In this document: one piece after another, positions 38,895 to 53,921 of the stretch | Numbering within the stretch: the first letter of the stretch is position 1 | Layout of the letters: each line of letters begins with the position of its first letter | Notes under the pieces: generated by a model | Database searches by the model: none | Seen by the model: the letters and a program-made list of their open reading frames with translations, nothing else | What the model was told of the DNA's origin: nothing | Translations under genes and position numbers: made by a program | Assembly (NCBI RefSeq): GCF_018691265.1 | Contig: NW_024881282.1 | Location: 47,535,853-47,599,852, forward strand | Direction of reading: 5' to 3' | Source of the DNA: Tyto alba | Taxonomy: Eukaryota > Chordata > Aves > Strigiformes > Tytonidae | Length of the DNA stretch: 64,000 bases

Positions 38895-41800
38895 CAACAG
38901 ATGTTGAATATAAGAATGAAAGTAACTGGAAATTGTGGAAGAAAACAAACCCAAACAACACAACTACTATAGCACAGAAAAGCTGATCAAACCTAAAAGA
39001 CACCCCAGGAAGTATAATGGAATTCGATACTGCTTCAACAGAAAAATGCAAGGAGAAAGAAATGACCAATGTGATTTTAAAGTTCTAAGGTTAAAAAAGT
39101 CCTTTCTTGTAAGAGGAATGTGGGGAGGAAACCAATTAGTAATATGGCTTCAGCCAAGTCTTGCAGGCAAGAGATAACGCCTGAGAAGAAGCACCATGAA
39201 GTAATGATACCCAAATGGGAATACAGAAGGCTTTTATAAAAATATCAGAGAGAAAAACTAGCACTAGTATGAGAAATCCATTAAAGTAGGGGGTCTGACT
39301 TTAAATTAGCGGTGACTCAGAAATAAGTAAGGTAGTGGATTTTTTTAAAAAATCCAACTTCAATGAGAAAAAAAAAAAACAACTCTGGCAAAAGTTTGGC
39401 TTTATAAATCCCTTGTAGTGATAATTTTTTAAAAGATTTATAAGATTTCTCTTAAAATTTACAGAAAAATAGCAGATGGAACAGCTTCATACAGAAACAT
39501 CAACATAATACTAGCTTTCAGGAAATGCATGAATGATTCTATATGTTCTTGTCCAACAAATTATTTTTGTCTCTGCCAGAAATAAGTCATTTAACAATAC
39601 AAAAATGAAAATATACTGGGAAACCAAAAAAGCATTGCACTTGTTTAACCAGTGGAAAATTAAAGGAACTTGAACATTATAGTGAAATGATGTATAGAGT
39701 CAAAGACTACAACTTGCTTGACACCACACATTCAACTATTTATTTTTTATTAAAACCAGTTTCTGCCATATATTTTTGTGGAGCCTCTGATATTAGGTTC
39801 ATGAGATTTTACTTTGATTAGAATATGAAGCCAGCTGATTCTTAGGGCTTGCACAAAGTCCTGATGGCGCTGACACACAGACTTTATTACAAACTGTCAG
39901 CTAAATATGTATCAGAGAACTTTGAAACTGCAGCACAAAGGAAAGCTAGCAGTACTTTTTTTGCCACTATAGCATATTACTCTAAAGTACTATGCTGATA
40001 AGTGTCTTTCCATTCCTGACACAATAGAGCACTGATTTATCTAGATTTAATACAGTTTTCCTCCTTTATCTCATTTATCTGACTAAAGTTTTAGGCACTC
40101 CACTACTGCAGGTTGAATTCCCTGGTCCATCCCAATTGCACTCAGAACACAGTGATACCTCCAGTCCACATCTGGATTTCCACAATCTCAGGATGAATGG
40201 AAATTAATGAAAAGCTTCTTATAATTGAGACCATCTCAAAGAGTTCATGAGTGACCATTTGGCTACACGTAGCAGTGGCAAGAGCTGAAGCATGAAGCTT
40301 CTTGGGGCCACACCCAATCTTAGCACTTAGGGCTCTCTCTGCACCTTGTCAACATCCTTGGCAGAAAATGGCCGATCATATTCCTCTAAAAGAAGTCATA
40401 GCATCCATGCCAAAACCAGACACAACAGAAATACTTCCTTTTTTTTTTTTTTTAAGCCAACAACCTATAAAGTCATTTGAGAGTATCCCAACTAAGTTGA
40501 ATGAGGATTTTACATGGTCTTATTTTGCTGGCCTATTAACCAGAGCCAAAGGGCAGCCACACAGGCACGCACACTGTCCTTGTGTTGGTACCTATACTCT
40601 TGAGAACAGCTGTCTTCTCAGTATCCTTTTGGTATCTTTTATGCACAGTTTCAGCAGTCTCTTTAGAATAACCTCAGGTGTTAGGAGATGTATGATGATA
40701 CTCATCTGGTACAAAATTATTAATACAGTTTGCATTTTCTTCATGACAAAATCCCTTCTCTGCTGTATATATGGAAACTTCCTGCTCCGGATTCAATCCA
40801 GCCAACAGGTCACTTTCTGACTTCTCTTTTAACATATAATACTTTCAAAGAACTGGTTAGGAAAGTACTAAATCATTTTGAGTACTCTCTGGCCAACTGT
40901 AAAGAAAATTTAGAGTGTGCTAACACAATCCTTTCCAGGAAATTTTTAATGGTAAATGCAATATTGTATGTAGGGTATGCACTGAAGATCCACAAGAAAG
41001 TAGGCGTCGGGGGGGCCCAGTGTAGGAGCTGTCCCATCTTTTTGATTGGGGCCAAGTATTAAAATGCATATCAGAAATGTTAGGCTGATTAAATATATTA
41101 CAGACCTACAATATTCTCATGAGACTGTTCCAGCAAAAATACATACCCCTCTTCTAAACTCATTCTGGTTCAACATATTGGTGTTTATTCTTCTAACAGG
41201 AATAGAAAAAGACAGGGAAGAAGGGTAAGATTCATGCCTAACTGAGTTTCCTTAAAGAGGGAAGGCTTCCTGTGATGTATATTAATCCACAGTTTCTCAT
41301 GAGGAAATTCTTCAGGACCAAATGAAAAGAGAAATTAATTTGCTAAATCTGCAACTTAAACATCCAGCTCTTCAATTTAATCACATACCATTCAAGAAGA
41401 TATGACATGTTCAGTATAATGTTTACATTATGGTACACTTCTGCAAACAATGTTTTGGGAAAACATTCAAAGATAAAATAGAAGACAATTGACTGAAAGA
41501 TTCAGCTGTTTTAAGATCACTCAGGTGTATTTCTGTTTGCATAAAAGATGAATAGTAAACATGTAAAAATCTAAAACCGTCCTCTGAAAATCTAGTTTTA
41601 TTTACAGTTTTGTAACCTCCATAATTCAAGCCATCCTGAAATGATCAGGTTGATTACAGTACTCATCTTTCTAATCAGAAGTTCCTTATTTATTTTTCCG
41701 CAATTTTCCTCTTCTTCCTCTTCAGACAATATTTATTTCCTGGTAGCTGGGCTCAGGTTTTCAAACACAAATCCTATAAAACCAGGTGTGATGTATTTAA

Positions 41801-43912
41801 GCTGGGTTCACTCTTCCTAGGATTAATGTTGGACTTTAATTCCAACTTCTTGAAAAATGCAAATGAGATATCATGAACATAACTTAAAATTGCTACTCAA
41901 ACAAGACAAGGTGGCTTCCCAGAAACTGGTAGCATGAACAGCAGAATTTCCTAAGAAATTAACTTGGAGTCTAGATTAGTCTCATCCCAAATATATGAAT
42001 TATTTCACATAAAAATGACAACACTGTCTTTTGTTCTCTGCTGTATTATACAAATGACTCTTAGAATGGCACTGATAATTAATCCTCATTTTTAAGACAC
42101 AGGTCATAGCTGCCAGAGATGGGAAAAAAGATGATTTCATATCCTGTGTGTATTTTCCTTGAGCATGGGACTAATGGGAGGCAGCTTTAGCTGTCCGTGT
42201 AATATAGGGCACACACTACATTGTTTTATATGATACCTTGTAAATTTTACAGGGGCTTTTTTAAAGGTTTAAGTGAATATCTGGATATATGTAATTTTGA
42301 CTTTTCCTCTAGGGGGTGACAGGGAGGGAACAGGGCAGGAGGTTGGAAAGCAGGAGACACCCTTCAAAGCCAGCTTTAGAAAGAGTATTCACTTTTTAGA
42401 AGGATCATCAACAAAAAAACCTGAGTTCCCTTTAGAGTATGCTTATAAGAAGCTGCAGCTGGTGATCAATTCTTAATGCTACTTAGGATATAATATCAAG
42501 ATAGAAATTTCTTTCAAAACCTGTGATCTACTGAAAAATAAAAAATAGACTATTTTTTATTTTTTTCTTTAATTTTAAAAAGTTGAAGTGTTGATCCTAA
42601 TAATTACCTGTGGCAAGGCCACAACTGCGAGCCCAGAAATGCACTATCTTCTTGAAAGAGAGACTCAAAAACCTTATTCCTTTAGCAATTCAACACTCAG
42701 TGAAAAGAACTCAGTGCTTGGGTTTCACTGCTATTTTTATGGAGAAAGGAAAACAGCTAGTAATTTCAGAGTGGGGTGTATTGGAGAAGATGCTTGCAGC
42801 TTTAAGACATCAAAGATCACATTGTTCAGTTCCCGTTTGTATCAGAGCCATGGCTCGTGAAAGAAATGGAGCTCCTGTAAAGGAAATTGTTACGGGTCCC
42901 TCAGTAAGCATTAGTCAAACCCATTACAGACTGAGGACCAATACTGCATGTAGCACTGCTGACCAGCTACCTTCAGCATTTACTGCCTTTGTGCTGACTT
43001 GTACCAAATAGCTGCAGCAGGCCCAAGAATCTGACAAAATATCACCAAAGCAGCAATCCAAAACTAATAAACTATCTATCATAAATTTTCTGTGATGTAG
43101 GCTGTTCTTACTGCCCACACTGGAAATCTGCAGAAATTGAGTCGGAGTTCTTGGGGCTCACTTACTACTACTCAGCAATTCAGTGGCTGCTGGAATGACA
43201 CTCATACACACAAGCCCAGACTTCTTATTGCCAATCCAATAGAATCATTCCAAAAGAAAATATGAAGGGTAATTTTATGGAAAATAGCTGTTTATGGAAA
43301 GTTATTGAAAATCTAGTTAGGGTATTAGCTTTCACAATTTATCTGGATGGCTCTAAATTATTGTTGTCAACGTACTTTATTTTTAATACACAAAAAAATA
43401 TTTTTCCTACATGCTTTTCCACTGAGTTTATCTACTTTATATTCATCTATTTCTCAGGAGTATTTCTGGTATCATTAATTTAAATGATTAAAGAGAGAGA
43501 AAGAAAGATATATAAAATAGGGGATCACAAATTTCTTTCTAACCTAAACAAAAGGAAAATACGTGTAAAATAGAGCCAATTCAGTTATTTTTTTATGCAT
43601 CAGAAGATTTGGGTCATACGTGGCACACTGAGGCAATTATTTTCATGGAGGCTAAGCATTTTAACTCAAAGAGGAAAAAGAATAATTCTTTAACCTTAAA
43701 GAAACATGCTGATTTATCTTTCAATAGCTTTGCTGTACAGAAACTGATTTTTCTAAAATGGAGCCTTTCTAAAATCCCTTAGAAGTTAACTCCTTCTACT
43801 AAGGGACTATCCCTGGATGACAGTATGTCATGCCATGCTGTAACTGATGTAACTACATAGAGGCTTATCACTTCACTGCAGCGCTTCACTAGAATATCTT
43901 TTATTTAAAATG

Positions 43913-43991
43913 AAAAAAAAAAAAAAAAAAAGCAGGTTTTTGGTTTGGTTTGGTTTTGGTTGTTCCTTTTTTTTTTTTTTTTTTTTTTTTT
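43913..43991 (+). repeat. A19 and T25 runs separated by a GGTTT-rich spacer
   Basis: Nineteen A bases (43913-43931), a 35-base spacer containing GGTTT repeats, then twenty-five T bases (43967-43991). The two runs are complementary. Confidence 0.95.
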
Positions 43992-46900
43992 CTCCATTTC
44001 TTCAAAACATTCATGGCTCATATTAATATAAACCAAAAGTTAACTGTCTAGCTATATTCCTGGTACAGTCAATAGAAAGAGCTAAGAGCCTCCAGGTGGT
44101 GGTTCATAAATCATGAAGATTATACACCTTCATTGATCACTTGCCTCTCATAAAGCACTACATCTCCTCCAGTCACCTCAGACACAGACCACTCATTAGA
44201 TTTTGTCTACTTTGGTGTTTGAATCTGGCAATAAATATCTTATAGAAAGATCTAGTCCTGATTTAAAAAAATTAAGATAAGTACGGACTACCTTTATTCC
44301 TCATGTCTTGTTCCTAAAGTTCACAATCTTGCTACTAAAATTGTGTGTGCATTTCTAGTTTTAATCAACAAATATTCAGATTCTAGGCACTGGCTATCAA
44401 TATCAATGTGTTTATCAATGAACAGTCAGAAGATACATAATCCATAACTCAACGTTTTCTCTCTCTGTTGTTTCTTTTCCAGAAACTAGTTCAAATCCTA
44501 TCCATTTGAAATATCTTAATTTCTATTTTAAGTCAGCATACTGAGTGTCTGATCAAAAATTTTTGATTATTATAATATAAAAGACTTAAGAAATAAGATT
44601 TATTTCTAGATTAAACACCTTGAAGGAATGACAGACACCTGTTCTGTAAATTATTATACTTCAGAGGGCAATGAAATTATTTCCAACACTATACATGCCT
44701 TTAAACTGCAGTAAATCAATTTTTGCTTTTGTGAATTTACCCACCTAGCAATTAATATGGTCAGCAGTCATTTAAAATTCTATTTGGCAGTATGAAACGG
44801 ATCTAGAGCATAATGCATCCAAAAGGAACAGAAGATAAAGTTTAGCACACTGGAAATTAAAGCTGATGCACACAGGTAACAGATTAAAAACTTATTTGTT
44901 CAGGTAAATTGTAACTAGTCAAAGCCCTTTTAAAAATTTCATTCAAATAATGTATTATTCAATCCACTAAGCAGGTTTGAACTATAACTATGCTGTATTC
45001 TTTTGTAAAAAAACATCTTCTGTAAAATGCACTGAGGGTTCCACTCTTTAAGTTTGCACATCTGATCCTGTTTAAATTGTTATGACAATCTTTTGTTTAC
45101 AAAGGAAATCTTTGAAGACTTAATATTTTAACAATTAGATACAGATGAGATTAGTGCTGTAACTTCAAAAGAAAACAAACTCCAAGCACACTGCTACACC
45201 AAACATTTCCCTGTGCAGAGCTGAGGTTGTCGGAAGGGGCTCAGGAGGGGCAGGAAGCCTCCACAATGGTGCTCGGAGAACAGATTGAAGAGGGAGGATG
45301 GTCTTTTCCTCTCTCCATCAAAAGAAGACTCAGAGGTGACATAGTTAAGATTTATAAGTAAAATGCTGATACAAGCAAATGGAGGGATTTTTTTCAAAGA
45401 GAGAAGTTAACACATGTTGAGCTCCGCAGCAAGCGCCCTGCAGTGAGGCGGTACTCTCTGTGCTGGCTGGCAGTTTTTCTGCTATGCTGTATCCTTGCCA
45501 GCTTTCCCTTCATGCTCTCTCCCTTTAAACACTGTCTTTAGCCAGTCTACAGGGTTGAAAGCCCATTTCTTTTTCGGGATAATAAAGGGCCCCTGTGTTT
45601 TTTAACCTGCACATCCTCCTTTTAATTTTATCTAATCATAGATAAATCATGACTAGCTTTCAGCTGGATCCCGGATATCATTTTTAGCCACTAATGATGA
45701 AGTTACTTTGCAATACAGTTGCCAGTCCAAAATGTACTTGACATCACTGCTTTTCTGCAGTCCCAGGACAGAGAGTAGTACTGTTTCCTCTAAGAGCAGC
45801 ACATTGCAACGGAAAGGGTCAAAACCTTGCAATTTTCCTCTTTTGCACTGTAAGTAGTTCTACAGCTCAAGCAGCCAATGTGCACTTACACCCTTAAGAT
45901 GCCAAGCTTAATTGAAATTTATCCGTCCTTCCACCTACCAGTTTTGTCCAGCTGTCAACTAAGAAGAACAACAGGTGTACAAAACAGCATCAAGTAGGTG
46001 TCAGAGCAGATCATTTTAACTTTTTCTCATTACCACTTGTGGGTACAAAAAAGTGCACCATGATGTGGCTCTCCATTTTTTTTTCCTGTTTCTCATAATT
46101 TTAGAGGCTTGCTGAAGCTGCCAAATCCAAATGTTCTTTACAGTGATCTTACGCCTAATAAATCCAAGGCAAATTATTTTTATAGTGTTACAAATTAGTT
46201 ACTTCCTATGAAAGTGTTAATTGGAACGTTCTTATAATTCATATGTTTTGTTTGCCAAGAATGTGTGTATATGCATACTACGAATTACTTCAATCTGGTA
46301 AGTAGCTATTATAAAAAGTTATTTAATAAATGACTTAAGTAAGAAACAAGAATATTTTATTCCACAAGAAAGTAGGTCTCTGAGGCAATTTAGAACAAAA
46401 GATAACTTACTCATCATAAGATGTTGCATCTCTAATACTAAATTCTCAAAATCACAACTTTTATGTTGTTTCATGAAGCAACTGTCTAAAATATGCCATT
46501 TGTTAATGTTAGAATTATAATATCAATTGCACCTATTTTATTTCAAATTTCAATATGATTAATCAATAAAATTACAACATTTTTTCCTCCAGCCTTCAAA
46601 CAAATCAAGACATTTTAAAGAACTTCATATGTTTCTTGACTTCTGGACTCTAATATGTATCACAGAGGAGATTCAAATTCTTTAATTTTGTATTCAAGCC
46701 TGGGGTATTTTGGGCAATGATTTAAATCTTGCTACACATGTTTTATTCTTACACAAAGGAGACAGTACATCAGTCTTTGCTGATAACAGTTTAGTACAGT
46801 AGTGGACCAAAATGTTGCTGCTGCTGAAACTGTAAACTGAGTCTTGGGTAGTTGTTATTACAAACATTGGTACTCTCTTCAGAAGTAGATTACAATCAAA

Positions 46901-49900
46901 ATAAACCATCTGCATTTTTCCTGAAGGGAAGTATTAGCAGTTTGTTAACATATGATAAAATCTAGCCCCACTTCAAATAATTTTAAAGTATCTAAACCAA
47001 ACTTTGAGATAAGTAGAAATAAAGAATTCAAATAGACTGTATGGCATTAATACCTAGCTCCACATCATCCGCTTTAAAAACAGTAGATTTGTGAAAATGT
47101 TAAATCTGTCAGCTGTAAACAGCCAGCTTTCAGTTTAATGACCCTACAACAAACTATATGCTCAGCTCATTTAGTATCTCATGAGAATGTAATTTGGTTC
47201 CATTCTTTTTAAAAGTTTAAATCTTATTTCCATTAATTCCTTTTTCATATAAACTGAAATTAGTTGATATTGTCCCTCTTTCTGTCACTTGATAAAAATT
47301 GAAAAAGAGAAAACTTAATATGTCATTCATTTCACATATTCACTTGCAGCTCAGTCTTGTTTTAAAGTAAACATCTGCTATACATTGTTCTTGTCTTTTC
47401 TGAATGTCATTTCCTTATGTAAGCTGGGTGCAAAGAAATGTGTCTGCAGACATGATGTTGCAGGATCATGACAGTTTAACATACTAATGACAGCATGCTA
47501 GCAATGCAGTTTGTTTATGTCACTGATATTAATAAAGTATCTGAACCTAAAAACACACAGCTGTTAAATGCTTCCATGTTTTGGTTTGTGGTTCTATGGG
47601 CAATTTCTATAGATATTTAAAGCAACTCAGGAAGGGGGCAACCTCACAAAATTAGATCAAAGTCCAGTTGCTCTGCTTACTTTATATTGTCCAAATCCTG
47701 ACTTTTGAAAGCATGACCAGAAAAAAAGTCATACTCAATTCAAATACCATTCTTTCTAAATTAATAATGCTGTACAAAATCATATTACTGAACATTTTAT
47801 TTCTCATTATGCTCTTGAAATAAGGTATTCATCCTCAAAGGATTGTGAATACTTAACGACATAATGAACCAAAAAAGCAAGAGTGTTCCTTTTGACACCA
47901 TTATTCTGCTCTTCATGCATGGATACACACATATTTATGCTTTAAGTACTTACATTCAGCATCAGTACTCTACAGAAACAATAAAAACTGAGATACACAT
48001 TGAAATAGATATCTCTAACCAGTAACTTTCTTGATAGCCTAGCAGATGCCAAAAATGAGGAACAATTTGCACCAGAGATTATGAAAATGCAGGATCGTTT
48101 GAGAATAATAAAAGTAAATGGTGGGAAATTTTAACAGCAACAGCTGTGAAAAGAAATTCTGCAAGATTAAAAATATAGAAGAGAGCAACAATAGTAAAAA
48201 CAGTTTAAAATTTGAATTGCTTCACAAGAGAGATTCTTTAATTACGGCTTCTGGAGATATTTGAGTAATAACTGCAAAAACAGCGAGGTATATATATTTA
48301 TAATTATTTCAGTATCGTAAGAACCTACTAATACTGTAAAATCACAGCAAGGAAAATTATAGCAGATCACAGGACCATATGAACCATGCTGACTTTAAGG
48401 TCTATAAGGACTTGTGACTGTGAACAGAATAGCAATCACAGGCATATTTAGTGGTGAAGGCAGGTGCAAAGGTATAAGAAGCCTCCCTACACAGCACAGA
48501 AAATTTGCAACAAAACTCAGTTTTGACCAAGAAGGTCAAAGACAGCAAGAAATAGGCATATCTGTTTTGTATTTTGCTATTTATTATTTCACGTCTATGG
48601 GATGAATATTTGTATTATTGCCCTAGACATTGGTACCCAGATCTGGACACAGCTTAAATTCTGGGAGATGGAGGAAAGGGTAGAGGGCTGAATGCGTGCA
48701 CGCAGTGAATAGTTCAATACTCTGGCATAAACATTTACTTTAACTATCCATAGTAAATCCTGCTCTGCTACCAGAAGCACCAACAGGCAATAGCTTCAAC
48801 ATGGCAGAGTAGTGATCACATCAATACCATACTGCAGAGACACGCGGCAAAAAGCACAGTATTAGTACAGTGCTGAACTACACATTACGCAGAAACATGT
48901 GGATAGAAAGCCAAAACATAAAAGTGTGCCTGTCCACTGAATAACATCCCAAAGGGCTAAATTCCGTACGACATCAGCAATTTCAATGTGCTGCCAAAAC
49001 TTTACAGTATGAGAACAGGCATTGTATTCTATGAGGATTTTAAATTACAGTTCATGATGTCTCTCAGCCTTTTCTGATACTACCAACCCTACGAAACAGA
49101 GCTGCCAGTCCAATAACCCTTTGAACTCTGGAAAAGTTCCTTTTCCAAAAGTACAATATTCTAACTCAAGGCTCATCTACTCAGACAAACACTAAAAGAA
49201 TACTTGTAGTCATTCATGCAGGAAGCTCGTTAATAAACTACAGGCAAATTCTGGAATTATTTTATTATAATTAATAATGTATTATGGTGATTATGGTTTG
49301 CCTGAGAACAAACAGGCTAGACTAAACTAGTCTAACTGCCAAATCTTCTGCACATGTGACAGATGGTGGAAGCATTTTAAAGACTCCCTGTACACAAGAA
49401 CTCTGTGTAACAGGGGCTCGGATTCAGTGCAACGGCAAAGTAGCTGAAGCAAGTCATGATAAAAGCACACCATGCAGCATAAGCTATCTTTAAAGCTTTG
49501 GGTTTCATCTGAAGAAAAGGTGAAAAAAAAAGAATAGTGCATTCTAGGGATGTGAGGGGAAAGTGGCAGCACAACTCATGTTGACTATTGACTGATGAAA
49601 GTGAAGGAAACTGTGGCTTTTGATACAGAACACTAAATTCAGAAGGTACAGGGGGTGGAATGACAATGGTTGAACTCAGTGGGGCTATATCCCCTTCTAA
49701 AAGGGCTTGTTTAAACTGCCCTAACAGTTTTTATGGAAACTTTTTATTGGAAACATTGTGATTTACTTTTCAACAAACCTTATTCTTCCCAAGAACATAA
49801 TTCATTTTGTGTGCTCATGTCTAATATCTTTTGGCTCATATTACTTTGAAAAGAGTTTTGAACTCCAAGAATGTTCCTCAAATACACCCTCTAAAAGTCC

Positions 49901-52233
49901 CAGGTGGCAAATGCTAGAGAGTAGAGGAGGAAGACAGGACAATAAATGAAAAGTAATATCATACCACTGAGAACTCTCTCAGCCACATCCCAAGTTACAC
50001 CCGCTGCAGAGAATCCATCTTCCTCTCTAATTAATTTCTTATGGTATATGAAGCAATGCAAGTTGCAAGGAATAGGCATTTATAGACCAAAAAATAGAGC
50101 CCAAATTAGGAAAAAGAAACAAAAAATCAAAAGTAGAACTATACAACCATTGACTTCTGATGCTGCCAGGGTCCCTTCAGCCTTTCATTGAACCATTACA
50201 ATTCTGTCCCTAGAACAAGCAAATATGCTGTGTTCCTTTCTACACCAATGTGCTTTCCAGGGCAGTATGCAAGCAACACTTAAGCCTTGGCTTATGTTGT
50301 ATCCATAAATTTAACATTTTATGAATTTGTTCAAAGAACAGTGTAATGTTATTATTTGGATGAGCTCTATCAGGCTAGGTTTCCGCACAGAGATCCTGTA
50401 ATCTTTTGCATTTTGGCAAGAAGTGAAGATGCAGGTGCTATCTGAAACCAACTTATAGTGGAATCAAACCGGGACATGATTTCCTTTTTATAGCAGTTCC
50501 ATGTCCTAAATTTCAATGGATTATTCTTGATTTATCCATGAAATGAGAATCAATCTGAAAGTATACATTTGCCAGAAATGGCATTACCCTTAGAGATTTT
50601 ATCAGCCCACCTATCTGAAGAATATTGTACTGACAGATCACAAACAAAAAAAAATTTAAAAATATAAGCAGAAGCTGTAATTTAGGTTGTCAGAGAAAAC
50701 CCAAGCTCAGTTTTCATGAAGAACATGGGGTTGTTGTCAGCAAAAGTTGCTGGCTCTAGTGATGGACAGAATACTGAAACTGCTCTCCTGCTTGCTAATG
50801 TAAATCAGATATTTGCAGCATATAATTTATTTTCTGCCTGCCCAGAGATGCCAGCAGAGTCCTTTACAGCAGAAAGGCCAGGAAAAATCATGTTAATTAT
50901 GAAAAAGGTTTATACTAATGATACCATAGAGAAAATGCATATGTCCTTCATATATCTGCAGTGATGACAGAGGGAAGAATAATCTTCTTTCATGTTAGTT
51001 CATAATACCAATGGTAAGACATAACTTGAAGCCCTGACACAAACCTTATTATGTTTTGTTCAGAGTAGAAAAAGTAAGATCTAAAATGCTATCTGAGATA
51101 AGATGAAATCTCACGTACCCACGCTGTTGTGAAGGACCAAAACCTATCCTGACAAAACGAAAGTCTCAGCAATCTCTGTATTGATTTTTCCACCTTATTT
51201 CGTATCATAAATGTCACAGACATTGTTGAAGATCATTATAAACATTTTTTTTTCCACACGTTTGACCTAATACAGGTTTTTCGTGACCCATTTTGGCAGA
51301 CCTGTGTTCTGTTATCAGAATTCATAAAAATACTTAATTTTTTCCACTTCCAAAACACCTTTTTGTTGCTTCAAGGAATAGCATACACTTATGCACAGAA
51401 AATCATTTGTGTCAACAAAGCACGATTAAGGTCATAAAAATGAAGCATTGAAAGGTCAGAAAATGCCAGAATTGTCTGAACACCCATAATTTAAATCCCT
51501 CATGCCTGTGCATTATGATAAAGTTTTTAATTACATGGTAGCATATAGTATGTTTCATGCCACTCCATTTAGAATGTCCAGAAGAACATAGGAGCCCAGC
51601 TTTCATTCTTTATGTAAGGGAAAGCAGTCATTACAAAGTAAATTCTACTTTACAGCTGTAGGCTTTAAACTCAAAAATTACTTTGGGGCTCGCTCATGCA
51701 GTTTGCTAATGTCAAGAGCAGTTTGAAAATGCATGGTGAATATGAAATATATTGAGCTTTTAGTTGTTGAGATCAAATAAATCTTTCCTGAATACACATT
51801 AACTTAATTTTTTTAAAAGCCTTGTATCTTGCATAAAATCAGTCAACTTTTCACTCAAGACCCAAAATAACCTGACAAATTTGAAGTAACTGCTCCACAA
51901 CCTGGCAAGCGATAGACTTAGAGATGAAAGACTCAGAAACAGCAGAGTAGTTTTTAGCACCACATTTTTAGCCAGTCTGACAAAGCTGTATAAACAAGCC
52001 AAAACAGATATATGTACTGGGAAATTCTGGACAATCTCATTAATTGAGAACTGATGATAGCCTCCCTGTGGTTTCACATGCAAAACATGTATGTACCTTC
52101 ACACTATATACAACAGATTAACACATACATTACTAAATACCACCTCAAAGCAAAACAAACACAAAATGTTTGAGTGGCATCCAGAGCTTGAAGAAAACTA
52201 AGAAAAATTTTAAAATCCCTTAATTTGGACCTC

Positions 52234-52256
52234 TTTTTTTTTTTTTTTTTTTTTTT
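52234..52256 (+). repeat. T23 homopolymer
   Basis: Twenty-three T bases followed by CAGG. On the plus strand this imitates a splice acceptor, but no plus-strand gene is present. Confidence 0.95.
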
Positions 52257-53801
52257 CAGGGAAAATGTGCGTGGTTTGAAATCTGGGTGTGAATACTGCA
52301 TGGTGGGAAGAGCTCTAATATCTTCATTCCTAGGTGAAAAAAAAGATATAGAGACGTACAAAAAACGTGGGTGCTAGTGACATTCTCTGTCTTTAATTAC
52401 ATGACTCCCAGCCTCTAAATTTTCCACCCTCTCTCCCACTTAGAGCTTAAGGTTCTTGTTCTCACATACGAGTTCCACAAAAGTCCCTCCTGCCCACATC
52501 TCATTTCTCATTTTCTCCTTCTGTTACTGCCTGAGTTTTATCCAAATTATTTTCTTAAACGCCTACTGTACACTTTCTCTGGTCTTTGCATCACGTCAAT
52601 GCCTGCATTCCAAAGAACCAAGATGTGTTCATTTGAATTGCTATCTAAAATAGGTTTTTTCTGCAAAGTCAACAAATGCTAATATGTAAATTAAAACAAC
52701 CTTCTTTTTAAGTAACTGGTTCTCTAGATGAAAATTATCTTCTTTATCCTGATGCTTTGCATACACTGTTTGACTAATGCAGACTATTCCTGACTTTGTG
52801 TCACAGGCTTATTTTCACCAGAAAACTGTGAAAAGTAAAAATTGTATCATACCTAGGTTAATATCCTAGAACTTCTTCAACTAATTTTCTGGGTTTGTAA
52901 AAGCAGAGCTATTCTGTGAACCTTTTCTCCCCTCCTGATTAAATACATATTTTTCCTGAAATGAAACTTGATTTTAAAAAGATGAGACTGAAATCAACTC
53001 CCTTAAACTGAAGACTGCCAAATTTCACAGCTGCTCCTTATCTCTATGATGGTCTGACCAAAACCTCAGAGCTGACAGCTCTAAGTTCTGGAAAAGTTGG
53101 GTTATGAAATTTTTATTTCTCAGACATGGATACAAGCCACCAATATGGATCTACTTTAAGCTCAAGGAAAAGAAATAGAAAATGATTGCCTAATTTGAAG
53201 TAGTACTAGTGGGAGTGCATTTTTAGGCTCACACCCATATATACACGTACAAGAGCAAGATAGTGTTGTTTCTTTTTTTACACTGCATGGACAGTGGGAT
53301 ATAAACCTACTTCTCACTTCCCACTGCTCACAGGTACTGCCTTCTGACACCCACAGAGGGCAAAATGGGTGGAGAAGTTCAGGGTTCTGGTTCCTGCCAA
53401 TTCCACATGCATGCTCTGACACACTTTGTCAGGCCTATGCAAGGTCTCTGCTGCCTAGAGACCATGTGTATTCTCCCTACACCCATCAGTTGACAAGGCA
53501 TCCTGTAAAAATCATGTCCCATTTCAGATATTCAAGACTGCAGGTAAGGCCTGGGCTTTTCAATATTTTCCCTTACATCTTCAACAATAAATTCTTTGTA
53601 AGTTCCCTTCCCATGTGACAATTTTTTTTTTTCCCCCACTCATGGTATTTGGCATATTGTGTGCTCAGAAACCTACCAACCTCAGAAGCTTCCTTTCTCT
53701 TGCTATTCCTTATGAATAAAATGGTGATATATTAGCAGGTATGAAGGATGAAAAATATTTTTAAAGCTCAGATATTTTTTTACTTAGCAAAGCACTGTTA
53801 C

Positions 53802-53921
53802 CTGTCAGCATCCACAGTCACATCATGAACCCCTCTCTGAATGACGTCTCGAGAGGCAGCTAGGTCTGGTATTCGGTTCAGACTTCTTGTATATAGGTTG
53901 AGTCCTCCATCTGTCATGTAC
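53802..53921 (-). CDS. NAV3: NAV3 exon D
   Basis: This 120-bp exon runs from acceptor TTTTCAG to donor GTAACA. The first base G completes the glycine begun in exon C, and the exon ends AG (phase 2), so it is symmetric 2-2 and could be skipped without a frameshift. It encodes YMTDGGLNLYTRSLNRIPD, then an ASRDVIQRGVHDVTVDADS segment leading into WDD in exon E. The sequence is clearly NAV3-like; NAV2 diverges in the second half. It lies alone, 3.4 kb from exon C and 40 kb from exon E. Confidence 0.95.

Larger units (their letters stand above)
13599..53801 (-). other. NAV3 intron between exons D and E (40.2 kb)
   Basis: This intron takes up about 63% of the window. Donor is GTAACA; the acceptor is CTTTCTCTGCAG. 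It is AT-rich single-copy sequence holding a truncated CR1 element (about 32460-34395), several homopolymer and GTTT-type runs, inverted repeats at 16122-16151 and 21035-21060, a 25-bp tandem duplication at 18730-18780, a possible MIR relic near 17810-17880, and a candidate 59-bp cryptic exon at 13936-13994. Open frames up to 172 codons occur (for example 40302-40820) but none resembles a known protein. I see no nested gene or structural RNA. Confidence 0.8.

Noticed and set aside
40302..40820. 172-codon plus-strand open frame in intron D-E
   Set aside because: No resemblance to any known family, it includes a run of phenylalanines from a T tract, and it has no splice or promoter context. Judged to be chance.
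42610..43011. 133-codon plus-strand open frame
   Set aside because: Overlaps another frame of similar length; no family resemblance.
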